Assembly (NCBI RefSeq): GCF_022385335.1
Contig: NZ_CP092431.1
Span: forward strand, 2,790,001-2,854,000
DNA length: 64,000 nucleotides
Direction: 5' to 3'
DNA from: Streptomyces deccanensis
GTDB taxonomy: Bacteria; Actinomycetota; Actinomycetes; Streptomycetales; Streptomycetaceae
The notes beneath the pieces were generated by a model that was given only the letters and a program-made list of their open reading frames with translations, was not told the origin of the DNA and did not search any database. The position numbers and the translations under genes are program-made. Below, piece after piece: positions 44,762-53,825 of the stretch. Position 1 is the stretch's first letter; each line of letters starts with the position of its first letter.

Positions 44762-46144
44762 GTGGGCTACTTCGACTCTGCATCCTCCGCTCCCCTTCAT
44801 CCCGTCGCGCGGCAGGCGCTGATGGCTTCGCTGGACGAGGGGTGGGCCGATCCCGCGCGGTTGTACCGGGAGGGGCGGCGGGCCCGGCTGTTGCTCGACG
44901 CGGCCCGGGAGGCCGCCGCCGAGGCGGTCGGGTGCCGGGTGGACGAGCTGGTCTTCACCTCGTCGGGGACGCGGGCCGTGCACGCCGGGGTCGCGGGGGT
45001 GCTGGCCGGGCGGCGGCGGGTGGGGCGCCACCTGATCGTGTCGTCCGTCGAACACTCTTCGGTGCTGCACGCGGCGGAGGTGCACGAGGCCGACGGCGGG
45101 ACGGTCACCCGGGTGGCGGTGGACCGTGCGGGGTCGGTCGCCGTGTCCTCCTACGCCGAGGCGCTGCGGCCGGACACCGCGCTCGCCTGCCTCCAGTCCG
45201 CCAACCACGAGGTGGGCACCGAGCAGCCGGTGGCCGAGGTCGCGGAGGTGTGCCGGGCGGCGGGCGTGCCGCTGCTGGTGGACGCGGCGCAGTCGCTCGG
45301 CTGGGGGCGGGTGAACGGGGACTGGTCGGTGTTGACCGGCAGCGCCCACAAATGGGGCGGGCCGTCCGGGGTCGGACTGCTCGTCGTCCGCAAGGGGGTG
45401 CGGTTCGCGGCGCAAGGGCCCGCCGACGAGCGGGAGTCGGGGCGGGCGGCCGGCTTCGAGAACATCCCGGCGATCGTGGCGGCCGCCGCCTCGCTGCGGG
45501 CCGTACGGGCGGAGGCCGCCGAGGAGGCCGTACGGCTGCGGGAGTTGACGGAGCGGATCCGGGCGCGGGTGCCGGCGCTGGTGCCGGACGTGGAGGTGGT
45601 GGGCGACCCGGAGAGCCGGCTGCCCGGCGTGGTCACCTTCTCCTGTCTCTATGTCGACGGGGAGACATTGCTGCACGAGCTGGACCGCGAGGGTTTCTCC
45701 GTCTCCTCCGGGTCCTCCTGTACGAGCAGCACGCTGACGCCCAGCCATGTGCTGCGGGCCATGGGGGTGCTGAGCGAGGGGAACGTCCGGGTGTCACTAC
45801 CGCCGGGGGCGGCGGCCGAGGACGTCGAGCGGTTCCTGTCGGTGCTGCCGGGGGCGGTCGCGGCGGTGCGGGAGAAGCTGGGGGCGCCGGTGACCGCCGC
45901 CGTGACGGCCGTACAGCGGGACGCCCTCGTCGTGGACGCCCTCGGCAAGCGGTGCCCGATCCCCGTCATCGAGCTGGCCAAGGTGATCGGGGACGTCCCG
46001 GTCGGCGGCACCGTCCGCGTCCTCTCCGACGACGAGGCGGCCCGCCTGGACATCCCGGCGTGGTGCGAGATGCGGGGCCAGGAGTACGTGGGGGAGGAAC
46101 GGGTGGAGCGGGGGTCGGCGTATGTGGTGCGCCGGGTGAGTTAG
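44762..46144 (+). CDS. Cysteine desulfurase-TusA sulfurtransferase fusion
   Basis: 460-residue PLP enzyme. The N-terminal ~375 residues are an IscS/NifS-type desulfurase: TSSGTRAVHAG, VEHSSVLHA, LVDAAQSLGW, PLP Lys in GSAHKWGGPSGVGLLVV and catalytic Cys in SSGSSCTSST. The C-terminal ~75 residues form a TusA domain with the CPIP motif (LGKRCPIPVIELAKVIGD). The fusion would pass persulfide directly between the two cysteines for tRNA thiolation or cofactor synthesis. TAGCGT 6 nt before the GTG suggests a leaderless mRNA. Confidence 0.92.
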   Translation: MGYFDSASSAPLHPVARQALMASLDEGWADPARLYREGRRARLLLDAAREAAAEAVGCRVDELVFTSSGTRAVHAGVAGVLAGRRRVGRHLIVSSVEHSSVLHAAEVHEADGGTVTRVAVDRAGSVAVSSYAEALRPDTALACLQSANHEVGTEQPVAEVAEVCRAAGVPLLVDAAQSLGWGRVNGDWSVLTGSAHKWGGPSGVGLLVVRKGVRFAAQGPADERESGRAAGFENIPAIVAAAASLRAVRAEAAEEAVRLRELTERIRARVPALVPDVEVVGDPESRLPGVVTFSCLYVDGETLLHELDREGFSVSSGSSCTSSTLTPSHVLRAMGVLSEGNVRVSLPPGAAAEDVERFLSVLPGAVAAVREKLGAPVTAAVTAVQRDALVVDALGKRCPIPVIELAKVIGDVPVGGTVRVLSDDEAARLDIPAWCEMRGQEYVGEERVERGSAYVVRRVS

Positions 46145-46153
46145 CGGGCCGCT

Positions 46154-46207
46154 TGAGGGCCGCAGGCCCAAAAGGGGCGTGGGGAACCGCGCGACCAGCC
46201 ACGACGG
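46154..46207. repeat. Degenerate intergenic repeat
   Basis: A mutated core (GGGGCGTGGGGAACCGCGCGA) with a shortened GAGGGCCGCAGGCCC element, between convergent genes. Confidence 0.55.
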
Positions 46208-46260
46208 ACCCGCGGCCGACAACGCGCCGGCCGCGGCACCCCCGTAGTCGCAAGGCCCCC

Positions 46261-47235
46261 TCAGCCCAGGTGCTTCTTCACTTCCGCCGCCGCCTCGTCC
46301 CCGTACGCCTTCTCGAACCGGTCCATGAAGTGGGCCCGCCGCAGCTGGTACTCCTGCGTCCCCACCGTCTCGATCACGAGCGTGGCGAGCATGCAGCCGA
46401 CCTGCGCCGCCCGCTCCAGCGAGACGCCCCAGGCCAGCCCCGACAGGAAGCCCGCGCGGAACGCGTCGCCGACACCCGTGGGCTCGGCCTTGCGCTCCTC
46501 CTCGGGGCAGCCGACCTCGATGGGGTCCTCACCGGCCCGCTCGACCCGGACACCGCGCGCGCCGAGCGTGGTCACCCGGTGGCCCACCTTCGCGAGGATC
46601 TCCGCGTCCGACCAGCCGGTCTTGGACTCGATGAGGCCCTTCTCGTACTCGTTGGAGAACAGGTACGTGGCGCCGTCCAGCAGTATCCGGATCTCGTCGC
46701 CGTCCATGCGGGCGATCTGCTGGGAGAAGTCCGCGGCGAACGGGATGTTCCGGGAGCGGCACTCCTCGGTGTGGCGGAGCATCGCCTCCGGGTCGTCCGC
46801 GCCGATGAGGACGAGGTCGAGGCCGCCGACCCGGTCGGCGACGGTCTTCAGCTCGATGAGGCGGGCCTCGCTCATCGCGCCGGTGTAGAAGGAGCCGATC
46901 TGGTTGTGGTCGGCGTCCGTGGTGCAGACGAAGCGGGCCGTGTGCAGCGTCTCGGAGATGCGCACGGAGGAGGTGTCCACCCCGTGGCGGTCGAGCCACG
47001 CGCGGTACTCGTCGAAGTCGGCGCCGGCCGCGCCGACCAGGATCGGCCGCGTGCCGAGCTGTCCCATGCCGAACGCGATGTTGGCGCCGACACCGCCTCG
47101 GCGTACGTCGAGCTGGTCGACGAGGAAGGAGAGGGAGACCGTGTGCAGTTGGTCCGCGACGAGTTGGTCGGCGAAGCGGCCCGGGAAGGTCATCAGATGG
47201 TCGGTGGCGATGGAGCCGGAGACTGCGATACGCAC
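46261..47235 (-). CDS. adoK: PfkB-family adenosine kinase
   Basis: 324-residue ribokinase-fold kinase closely resembling mycobacterial AdoK: SGSIATDHLMTFPGRF at the N-terminus, LSFLVDQLDVRRGGVGANIA for substrate binding, SFYTGAMSEAR, and PTGVGDAFRAGFLSG with the catalytic Asp. It salvages adenosine to AMP. GTG start. A role for other nucleosides or sugars cannot be excluded from sequence. Confidence 0.88.
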   Translation of the reverse strand: MRIAVSGSIATDHLMTFPGRFADQLVADQLHTVSLSFLVDQLDVRRGGVGANIAFGMGQLGTRPILVGAAGADFDEYRAWLDRHGVDTSSVRISETLHTARFVCTTDADHNQIGSFYTGAMSEARLIELKTVADRVGGLDLVLIGADDPEAMLRHTEECRSRNIPFAADFSQQIARMDGDEIRILLDGATYLFSNEYEKGLIESKTGWSDAEILAKVGHRVTTLGARGVRVERAGEDPIEVGCPEEERKAEPTGVGDAFRAGFLSGLAWGVSLERAAQVGCMLATLVIETVGTQEYQLRRAHFMDRFEKAYGDEAAAEVKKHLG

Positions 47236-47369
47236 GGCGAGGACACACTCCTGCGGAGGGAGGGGGATTGACAGTTCACGCTACCGGGTCGTCCGCGTGC
47301 GCTGAAGCAGGCGAAACTACCCGATAGTAGGTCTTTCTTCGTGGGGTTTCCGGTGCGTACGGTGCCGTT

Positions 47370-47579
47370 ATGACGAACACCAAGATCCACGGCACCGTCC
47401 CGTTCGACCCGGACGGCGGCCTCGCGGCGCTGCGTGGCGACTGCGCCCGCATGGTTCCGCACTGGGCGGCCCCCGCGAAGGTCATTACGGCTCCGGTGTC
47501 TCCTTCGCTCATCCACGGGGTGACGGTGCCGGTGACGTCCGCTCGGCTGGTGGACGCGATGCCGGAGTACGGCGACTGA
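47370..47579 (+). CDS. Small protein of unknown function
   Basis: 69 residues with coding-type third positions throughout. No signal peptide, membrane segment or known motif; Pro/Val-rich second half. TACGGT ends 6 nt before the ATG and there is no ribosome site, consistent with a leaderless mRNA. Separated by 84 bp from the next gene. Confidence 0.6.
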   Translation: MTNTKIHGTVPFDPDGGLAALRGDCARMVPHWAAPAKVITAPVSPSLIHGVTVPVTSARLVDAMPEYGD

Positions 47580-47663
47580 GGGAACCGTCGGCTCCTCCGC
47601 CGCGTCCCATCGCTGTCCCCCGTATAGGGGAGGCGGCGTACGACCTGCCGAAGGAGCGATGCG

Positions 47664-49469
47664 GTGAACTCCGAACGACCCGACACCCCCGAGAACCCGG
47701 CCGAGGGCCCGGAGCCCGACGCCACGGAGGGACTCGGGGTCGCCGGGGACGAGGCCCCCGAGACCGACGCGACGGGGACGGCCGAGCGCGCCGGGAAGGC
47801 CGAGGGCGCGGCGGAGGCCGGGAGCGCCGAGGAGGCCGAAGAGGTGGAGGAGCCGGAGAAGGCGGGGGAGCCTGCCGATCCGGATTCGGCCCCCGCTCCG
47901 GCTGCCGTTGCCGCTGCCGAAACAGATTCGGCACCCGATTCGGCTCCGGCTGTCGCTTCCGATCTTTCCCCCTCCCCCTCCCCGCGGAGCGTCCCCGCCG
48001 CGCGCCCTGGGCGTTCGCGGTCGCGGCTGGTCGTGGCTTCCGTGGTCGCCGCCGTGTTGGTGGTCGGCGGGGGCGGGGCGCTTCTCGCGTCGACCTCGTC
48101 CGGTGGTGCCGGCGGTGGGTCCGGCTCGCCCGGAGGTGACGGCACTCCCCCGCCGCTCGCGCTCGACGGGTATGGCGGCGGTGGTTCGAACGGCATCGCG
48201 CCCGGTGAACCCGACCCCAGCGGGGTGACCTACCGCGCGGACGGTGATCTGCCCGAGGGTCCCGGCTCCGCCGCGGTCCACACGGTCAAGGGCGAGGTGA
48301 CGGCCGCGGAGGTCACGCGCCTGGCGAAGGCCCTCGGGGTGGAGGGCGTACCGACCGCCGAGGGCGAGGCCTGGCGGGTGGGCGCGGCCGGGGACGGTTC
48401 GGGGCCGGTGCTGCGGGTGAACAAGCAGGCGCCCGGGACCTGGACGTTCAACCGGTACACGCCGGGTACCGACAACTGCCGGAAGGTCGACGTCTGCACG
48501 TCGGGCACCGCCGAGGGCGGGGACCCGGTGAGCGAGGCGGTCGCCAGGAAGGCGGCGGCGCCCGTCCTCAAGGCCGTCGGGCAGGACGACGCCAAGATCG
48601 ACGCCGGTCAGCTCATGGGCGCCGTACGCGTGGTGAACGCCGATCCCGAGGTGGGTGGACTGCCCACGTACGGCTGGTCGACCGGTGTCCAGGTCGGCGC
48701 CGACGGCCAGGTGGTCGGCGGCAGCGGCAACCTGAAGTCGCCGGTGAAGAGCGACACGTATCCCGTCGTCGACGCGGAACGGGCGCTGGAGCTGATGAAC
48801 GGCTCGGGCCAGGGCGTCGGCGCCGAGCGCGGCGGCATCGGCGGCTGCACCGGTCCCGTACCGCTGGCGGGCGAGAACGGGGCGGCCGGGGAGAGCGGGA
48901 CGGTCGTGGCGGACGAGACGCCGTGCGAGCGGACGACCGCGCTGCCGAAGCCGGAGCCGGTCACCGTGGAGAGCGCGGTGTTCGGGCTCGCGTCGCACGC
49001 GGTGGACGGCCGCCCGGCGCTGTTGCCGTCGTGGATGTTCGAGGTGCGGCCGGCGGGGGCCGGGGACAGCTACACGGTGACGCATCCGGCGGTCGACCCG
49101 GCGTTCCTGGCCGCTCCCGAGGCCCGTTCGGAGCCGACCGAGCGGCCCGGCGAGCCGGGTGACACACCGCCGACCGGCTCGTCCGCGCACAAGGTGAAGG
49201 TGCAGGGCTACACCGTCGACGGCGACGAGCTGACCGTGTCCTTCTGGGGCGGCGTGTGCAGCGACTACGCGGCCTCGGTGAGCGAGGAGCCGGGCGAGGT
49301 GAAGGTCACCGTGACCGAGGCCCCGAGGGAGGGCAAGGTCTGCATCATGATCGCCAAGGTGGTGGAGCGGACGGTGTCGCTGGACGAGCCGCTGGGCGAC
49401 CGGAAGGTGGTCGGCTCGGACGGCGCGACGATCCCGGAGGGCGGGATCGGGGAGATGGAGCCCCGGTAG
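47664..49469 (+). CDS. Membrane-anchored protein with acidic cytoplasmic region
   Basis: 601 residues. Residues 1-110 are Glu/Pro/Ala-rich and disordered; RSRSRLVVASVVAAVLVVGGGGALL is a single membrane helix; a Gly/Ser linker leads to an extracytoplasmic domain of about 430 residues with four scattered cysteines (NCRKVDVC, and two later pairs) that may form disulfides. AAGGAG is 7 nt before the GTG. Family not recognised; could be a sensor or wall-binding protein. Confidence 0.85.
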   Translation: MNSERPDTPENPAEGPEPDATEGLGVAGDEAPETDATGTAERAGKAEGAAEAGSAEEAEEVEEPEKAGEPADPDSAPAPAAVAAAETDSAPDSAPAVASDLSPSPSPRSVPAARPGRSRSRLVVASVVAAVLVVGGGGALLASTSSGGAGGGSGSPGGDGTPPPLALDGYGGGGSNGIAPGEPDPSGVTYRADGDLPEGPGSAAVHTVKGEVTAAEVTRLAKALGVEGVPTAEGEAWRVGAAGDGSGPVLRVNKQAPGTWTFNRYTPGTDNCRKVDVCTSGTAEGGDPVSEAVARKAAAPVLKAVGQDDAKIDAGQLMGAVRVVNADPEVGGLPTYGWSTGVQVGADGQVVGGSGNLKSPVKSDTYPVVDAERALELMNGSGQGVGAERGGIGGCTGPVPLAGENGAAGESGTVVADETPCERTTALPKPEPVTVESAVFGLASHAVDGRPALLPSWMFEVRPAGAGDSYTVTHPAVDPAFLAAPEARSEPTERPGEPGDTPPTGSSAHKVKVQGYTVDGDELTVSFWGGVCSDYAASVSEEPGEVKVTVTEAPREGKVCIMIAKVVERTVSLDEPLGDRKVVGSDGATIPEGGIGEMEPR

Positions 49470-49498
49470 CGGCCCCGGCAGCCGTCCCGGTACGAGGA

Positions 49499-49565
49499 CG
49501 CCAGTGGTACGACGAAGGCGGCGACCCCCTCCGCGGGGGTCGCCGCCTTCGTCGTACCACTGGCG
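49499..49565. terminator. Exceptionally long perfect hairpin between convergent genes
   Basis: Two 31-nt arms (49499-49529 and 49535-49565) are exact complements around a 5-nt loop TCCGC. It lies 30 bp after one stop and 28 bp before the erpA stop, so it should terminate both transcripts. Confidence 0.9.
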
Positions 49566-49592
49566 CGCGTGGCGCCACCGCGCGGGCGGGGC

Positions 49593-49949
49593 TCAGCTGA
49601 AGGAGTCGCCGCAGGCGCAGGAACCCGTCGCGTTCGGGTTGTCGATGGTGAAGCCCTGCTTCTCGATGGTGTCGACGAAGTCGATGGTGGCACCGCCGAG
49701 ATACGGGGCGCTCATGCGGTCGGTGACGACCTTCACACCGTCGAAGTCCTTCTCCACGTCGCCGTCGAGCGAGCGCTCGTCGAAGAAGAGCTGGTAGCGC
49801 AGGCCGGAGCAGCCGCCGGGCTGAACGGCGACGCGCAGCGCCAGGTCGTCACGGCCTTCCTGGTCGAGCAGGGCCTTGACCTTGGCCGCGGCGGCGTCGG
49901 TCACGATGATGCCGTCGGTGACGGTGCCGGTCTCGTCCGATACGGACAT
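49593..49949 (-). CDS. erpA: Iron-sulfur cluster insertion protein
   Basis: 118-residue A-type carrier (HesB/IscA family). The three cluster cysteines are in PGGCSGLRYQL and the C-terminal GSCACGDSF. It delivers Fe-S clusters to targets such as quinolinate synthase, whose gene is divergent from it, a functional link that fits established roles. Confidence 0.94.
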   Translation of the reverse strand: MSVSDETGTVTDGIIVTDAAAAKVKALLDQEGRDDLALRVAVQPGGCSGLRYQLFFDERSLDGDVEKDFDGVKVVTDRMSAPYLGGATIDFVDTIEKQGFTIDNPNATGSCACGDSFS

Positions 49950-50113
49950 CTACATCTCTCCCGGGTTGTACGGAGACTGCTTGCCGACGATTGCAACCGC
50001 CGGGGCCCCGGATTCATTCCGGGCCGCGCGGAATTTCGTGCGCGTCTCTCTTCATGCTCGCACATGGCCGGTGGAACCCGTCCCGAACTCCGCGCCGGGA
50101 TTCATGTCACATC

Positions 50114-50165
50114 GACGCTATGGGCATCGTCAACGTGACGTGAAGCGGTTATGATAGATAGCGTC
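50114..50165. promoter_or_regulatory. nadA promoter region with spaced inverted repeat
   Basis: A near-consensus -10 box TATGAT (50150-50155) precedes nadA; no good -35 is visible. Half-sites GACGCTAT (50114-50121) and ATAGCGTC (50158-50165) form an inverted repeat around the promoter, suggesting an operator pair for a looping or dimeric regulator. Confidence 0.45.
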
Positions 50166-50189
50166 AATTCGACGAAAAGGATAGCCCGA

Positions 50190-50249
50190 ATGTCCCGCCG
50201 ACCCTCCCCCGGGCGGCGAGCCGCAGAACAGAAAGGGTGCGTGTCGTGA
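50190..50249 (+). CDS. 19-residue leader ORF coupled to nadA
   Basis: ATG with AAGGAT 7 nt upstream encodes a basic peptide ending in KGCVS. Its TGA overlaps the nadA GTG (GTGA), so nadA translation may depend on it. Its third positions are mostly G/C, although a peptide this short is weak statistical evidence. Confidence 0.4.
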   Translation: MSRRPSPGRRAAEQKGCVS

Positions 50250-51430
50250 CCACCGCCCAGACCCAGGAGCTCGACGTACAGCCGACGCCCCTCGCCCTGC
50301 TGCTGCTCGGCCGCGAGGCCGACCCGAGGAGCGAGCGGGGTGTCGAGTGCCCGGGTGACCTCCCCTCCCCGTCCGACCCCGATCTCGTGGAGCGCGCCCG
50401 CGCGGCCAAGGAGAAGCTCGGGGACAAGGTCTTCGTGCTCGGCCACCACTACCAGCGCGACGAGGTCATCCAGTTCGCGGACGTCACGGGCGACTCCTTC
50501 AAGCTGGCCCGCGACGCGGCGGCCCGCCCCGAGGCCGAGTACATCGTGTTCTGCGGTGTGCACTTCATGGCCGAGTCGGCGGACATCCTCACCGGTGACG
50601 ACCAGAAGGTCGTCCTGCCGGACCTGGCCGCCGGGTGCTCGATGGCCGACATGGCCACCGCCGAGCAGGTCGCCGAGTGCTGGGACGTGCTGACCGAGGC
50701 CGGCATAGCCGAGCAGGTCGTGCCCGTCTCGTACATGAACTCCTCCGCCGACATCAAGGCCTTCACCGGCAAGCACGGCGGCACGATCTGCACCTCGTCG
50801 AACGCGAAGCGGGCCCTGGACTGGGCCTTCGAGCAGGGCGAGAAGGTCCTCTTCCTGCCGGACCAGCACCTCGGGCGCAACACCGCCGTACGGGACATGG
50901 GCATGTCGCTCGACGACTGTGTCCTCTACAACCCGCACAAGCCGAACGGCGGCCTGACCGTCGAACAGCTGCGGGCGGCCAAGATGATCCTGTGGCGCGG
51001 CCACTGCTCGGTGCACGGCCGCTTCAGCCTGCAGTCCGTGAACGACGTACGGGAGCGGATCCCGGGCGTCAACGTGCTGGTCCACCCCGAGTGCAAGCAC
51101 GAGGTCGTGGCGGCGGCGGACTACGTCGGGTCGACCGAGTACATCATCAAGGCGCTGGAGGCCGCGCCCGCCGGTTCCAAGTGGGCCATCGGCACCGAGC
51201 TGAACCTCGTCCGGCGACTGGCGAACCGTTTCGCTCCCGAGGGCAAGGAGATCGTGTTCCTCGACCGCACGGTCTGCTTCTGCTCGACGATGAACCGCAT
51301 CGACCTGCCCCACCTGGTGTGGACCCTGGAGTCCCTCGCGGAGGGCACCCTCGTCAACCGCATCGAGGTCGACAAGGAGACCGAGGCGTTCGCGAAGCTG
51401 GCGCTGGAGCGGATGCTGGCGCTGCCGTAA
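50246..51430 (+). CDS. nadA: Quinolinate synthase A
   Basis: 394 residues; condenses iminoaspartate with dihydroxyacetone phosphate to quinolinate in NAD synthesis, using a [4Fe-4S] cluster. Cluster cysteines are in AAGCSMADMA, VHPECKHEVV and TVCFCSTMNR; the fold motifs HHYQRDEV and GVHFMAESADIL are also present. GTG at 50246 is chosen for GAAAGGG upstream and for the overlap with the leader ORF. No nadB/nadC adjoin. Confidence 0.95.
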   Translation: MTTAQTQELDVQPTPLALLLLGREADPRSERGVECPGDLPSPSDPDLVERARAAKEKLGDKVFVLGHHYQRDEVIQFADVTGDSFKLARDAAARPEAEYIVFCGVHFMAESADILTGDDQKVVLPDLAAGCSMADMATAEQVAECWDVLTEAGIAEQVVPVSYMNSSADIKAFTGKHGGTICTSSNAKRALDWAFEQGEKVLFLPDQHLGRNTAVRDMGMSLDDCVLYNPHKPNGGLTVEQLRAAKMILWRGHCSVHGRFSLQSVNDVRERIPGVNVLVHPECKHEVVAAADYVGSTEYIIKALEAAPAGSKWAIGTELNLVRRLANRFAPEGKEIVFLDRTVCFCSTMNRIDLPHLVWTLESLAEGTLVNRIEVDKETEAFAKLALERMLALP

Positions 51431-51452
51431 CCCCCGTACCGCTTCGTCCCGC

Positions 51453-53825
51453 TCACCCCGACACGGGTTCCCGGTCGGGGTGGGCGGGGTCGAGGGAGAA
51501 GAGGGTGCCGTCGGGGGCGGCCGCGACCAGCGCTCCGTCGTGGGGTGCCACCCAGGAAGCGCCCTGCATGGACCAGGTCGGCGTGGTCCGGGGCAGCGTC
51601 TCCCACAGCAGGGTGCCCTTGAGCCGGTCGAGCGCCGCGACCCTGCCGGTGGCGCTGGCCAGGTAGAACGTGTCCGTCGCGGCGTCGTACCCGGGCGCGT
51701 CCGGCCGTTCCAGGCTGGTCCTGCTCCGCCACAGCAGTTCGCCCGTGTGCGGTGACACGGCGGTCACCTGGCCGTCGGACCGGGTGAACACCAGCACACC
51801 GCCCATCAGGGCCGCCCGGCCCCGCCCGTGCTCGCCCGGCGGCGTCATCACCCGGGTCCCGGTCTCCAGGTCCACGAGCAGGATCGAGTCGTACGCCGGG
51901 TCGCTGCCGGGGGCCGCGTCGGTGTGCTCGGTGTCCTCCCTGACGAGGACCAGATCTCCCTGCTTCACGCCGAGGAGGGCGCTCTCCAGCGGCACCTTCA
52001 CGGTCCTGACCGAGCCGTCGGCGCGGTCCACGACCAGGACCCGGGACTCCTCGTTCGCCGCCTTGGCGTCCCGGGTCACCGGTCGGCAGTGCGCGTACGT
52101 GCCCGCTCCGGCCGTGGTGAACACGCAGTGGTGGCCGGCGGGCATCGGCAGGGACCAGCGCTCGGCGCCCGTGCGCGGTGAACGGGCCGTGACGGTCTCG
52201 CCGTCGGGCTCGGCGGTGAGGACGAGGTCGCCGGTCACGGCCGGGGCGAAGTCGGTGCTGCCCACCCGGCGGGTCCACAGCCGCTCACCGGTGTCCGCGT
52301 CGAGGGCGATGAGATCGATGGGGTCCACCACGGGTTCGCCGCTGAAGACGGTCTGCTGCACGAGGACGGTGCCGTCCCGGACACCGAGGACACCGGCGTA
52401 GTACTGGTCCCGCTCGGTGGTCGTCGGCGCGATGCCCGCACGCCAGACCGTCCTGCCGGTACGGCCGTCGACGCGGACCGGGAGGACCCCCGCGCCCCCG
52501 CAGTAGACGTCCTTCCCGTGCACCTGACAGGAGGGGTCGCCGCCGTTGTTGCCGTCCTTCGCGGGCAGCGCCCGGCGTGTGCCCGCCGCCGCCGTCGCGA
52601 ACAGCGTCGTCTGCCAGGGCTTCCAGCCGGTGGGCGGTGCTTTCCAGCGGGAGGTCGCGGTCGGCGCGGGGGCCGCCGTGTCGGTCGTGTCCGCGTCGCC
52701 CGGCCCCAGCAGATAGGCGGTCAGCCCGAGGACCAGCGCGCCGACGGTGCCGGTCGCGGCGAGCAGGGGCCGGAGACGACGTCGGCGGGCGGGCCGCGGA
52801 CCCGGATCCGTACCCGACCCCGCCCCCAGCCGGATCTCCTCGCCCGGCCCGGGCCCCAGGCGGACCTCCGCGTCCGGCCCGGTGCCCACGCGGATCTCCT
52901 CGCCCGGCCCGGTGCCCAGGAGGATCTCCTCCCCCGGACCGGTGTCCAGGTGAACTTCCGTGGTGGCGGTCGCGGCCTCCTCGCGCCGGGGTGCCGGTGG
53001 CAGGGCCCCGGGCTCCGGTTCCGGCAGGGCGGTCTCCAACTCCTGCGCCAGTTCGTCGAGTCCGGGGCGGTCGGCGGCGTCCTTGGCCAGGCAGCGCCCC
53101 AGTACCGTGCGCAGCGGCGCGTCCACCCCGTCCAGCACGGGTTCGTCGTGGATCACCCGGTAGGCCGTCAGATAGGGGCTGTCCGCGTCGAAGGGGCCCC
53201 GCCCGGTGAGGGCGTACACCAGCAGGGTGCCCAGCGAGAACACGTCCGAGGCGGGGCCCGCCGTGCGGGCGTCGGTGAGCTGTTCCGGGGACATGAACGG
53301 CGGGGTGCCGATCATCTGGCCGGTCTCGGTCAGGGCGAGGTTCTCCGCCGCGCGGGAGATGCCGAAGTCGATGACGCGGGGGCCGTCGTCCGCGATCAGG
53401 ACGTTGGCCGGCTTGAGGTCCCGGTGCACCACACCGGCCCGGTGGATCTCCCGCAGCGCCTCCACCAGCCCCAGGGCCAGGGGGCGCAGCTCGGTGAGCA
53501 GGAGCGGACCCTGGTCGCGGATCCGCTGGGCGAGCGAGCGGCCGGGCACGTACTGGGTCGCCATCCAGGGGCGCTCCGCCTCCGGGTCGGCGTCCACGAC
53601 CGCCGCGGTGAAGGCGCCGCTGACCCTGCGGACGGCGTCGATCTCCTGGCGGAACCGGCTGCGGAAGACGGCGTCCTGGGCGTACTGGGCGTGCACCACC
53701 TTCACGGCGACCTCGCGGCCGGAGCGGGATCTCGCGCGGTAGACGACGCCCATGCCGCCGGTGCCGAGCCGGTCGACCACCTTGTACCCGCCGACCGATC
53801 TCGGGTCGTCGCTGCGCAGCGGCAC
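51453..53825 (-). CDS. Ser/Thr protein kinase with PQQ-type beta-propeller (AfsK-like)
   Basis: 790 residues. Kinase domain: GTGGMGVVYRARSRSGREVAVKV, catalytic VHRDLKPANVLI and DFGISRAAEN with an activation loop. Next comes a linker with four 10-residue tandem repeats (consensus GPGEEIRLGT, about residues 293-332), one membrane helix (LLAATGTVGALVLGLTAYLL) and a C-terminal repeat domain of PQQ-binding-like blades (DADTGERLWTRRVG, SPRTGAERWSLPM, SPHTGELLWRSR). GGAGGGA is 7 nt before the GTG. Layout is like AfsK, a regulator of secondary metabolism. Confidence 0.92.
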   Translation of the reverse strand: MPLRSDDPRSVGGYKVVDRLGTGGMGVVYRARSRSGREVAVKVVHAQYAQDAVFRSRFRQEIDAVRRVSGAFTAAVVDADPEAERPWMATQYVPGRSLAQRIRDQGPLLLTELRPLALGLVEALREIHRAGVVHRDLKPANVLIADDGPRVIDFGISRAAENLALTETGQMIGTPPFMSPEQLTDARTAGPASDVFSLGTLLVYALTGRGPFDADSPYLTAYRVIHDEPVLDGVDAPLRTVLGRCLAKDAADRPGLDELAQELETALPEPEPGALPPAPRREEAATATTEVHLDTGPGEEILLGTGPGEEIRVGTGPDAEVRLGPGPGEEIRLGAGSGTDPGPRPARRRRLRPLLAATGTVGALVLGLTAYLLGPGDADTTDTAAPAPTATSRWKAPPTGWKPWQTTLFATAAAGTRRALPAKDGNNGGDPSCQVHGKDVYCGGAGVLPVRVDGRTGRTVWRAGIAPTTTERDQYYAGVLGVRDGTVLVQQTVFSGEPVVDPIDLIALDADTGERLWTRRVGSTDFAPAVTGDLVLTAEPDGETVTARSPRTGAERWSLPMPAGHHCVFTTAGAGTYAHCRPVTRDAKAANEESRVLVVDRADGSVRTVKVPLESALLGVKQGDLVLVREDTEHTDAAPGSDPAYDSILLVDLETGTRVMTPPGEHGRGRAALMGGVLVFTRSDGQVTAVSPHTGELLWRSRTSLERPDAPGYDAATDTFYLASATGRVAALDRLKGTLLWETLPRTTPTWSMQGASWVAPHDGALVAAAPDGTLFSLDPAHPDREPVSG
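52831..52950. repeat. Four 30-bp tandem repeats inside the kinase gene
   Basis: Units of exactly 30 bp at 52831, 52861, 52891 and 52921 encode in-frame decapeptides of consensus GPGEEIRLGT, adding to the juxtamembrane linker. Copy number may vary between strains. Confidence 0.85.

Noticed and set aside
47276..48196. A minus-strand frame with Ser/Ala-rich sequence
   Set aside because: It overlaps the well-supported 47664 gene and has no ribosome site or domain; its composition mirrors the Glu/Ala-rich sense strand.
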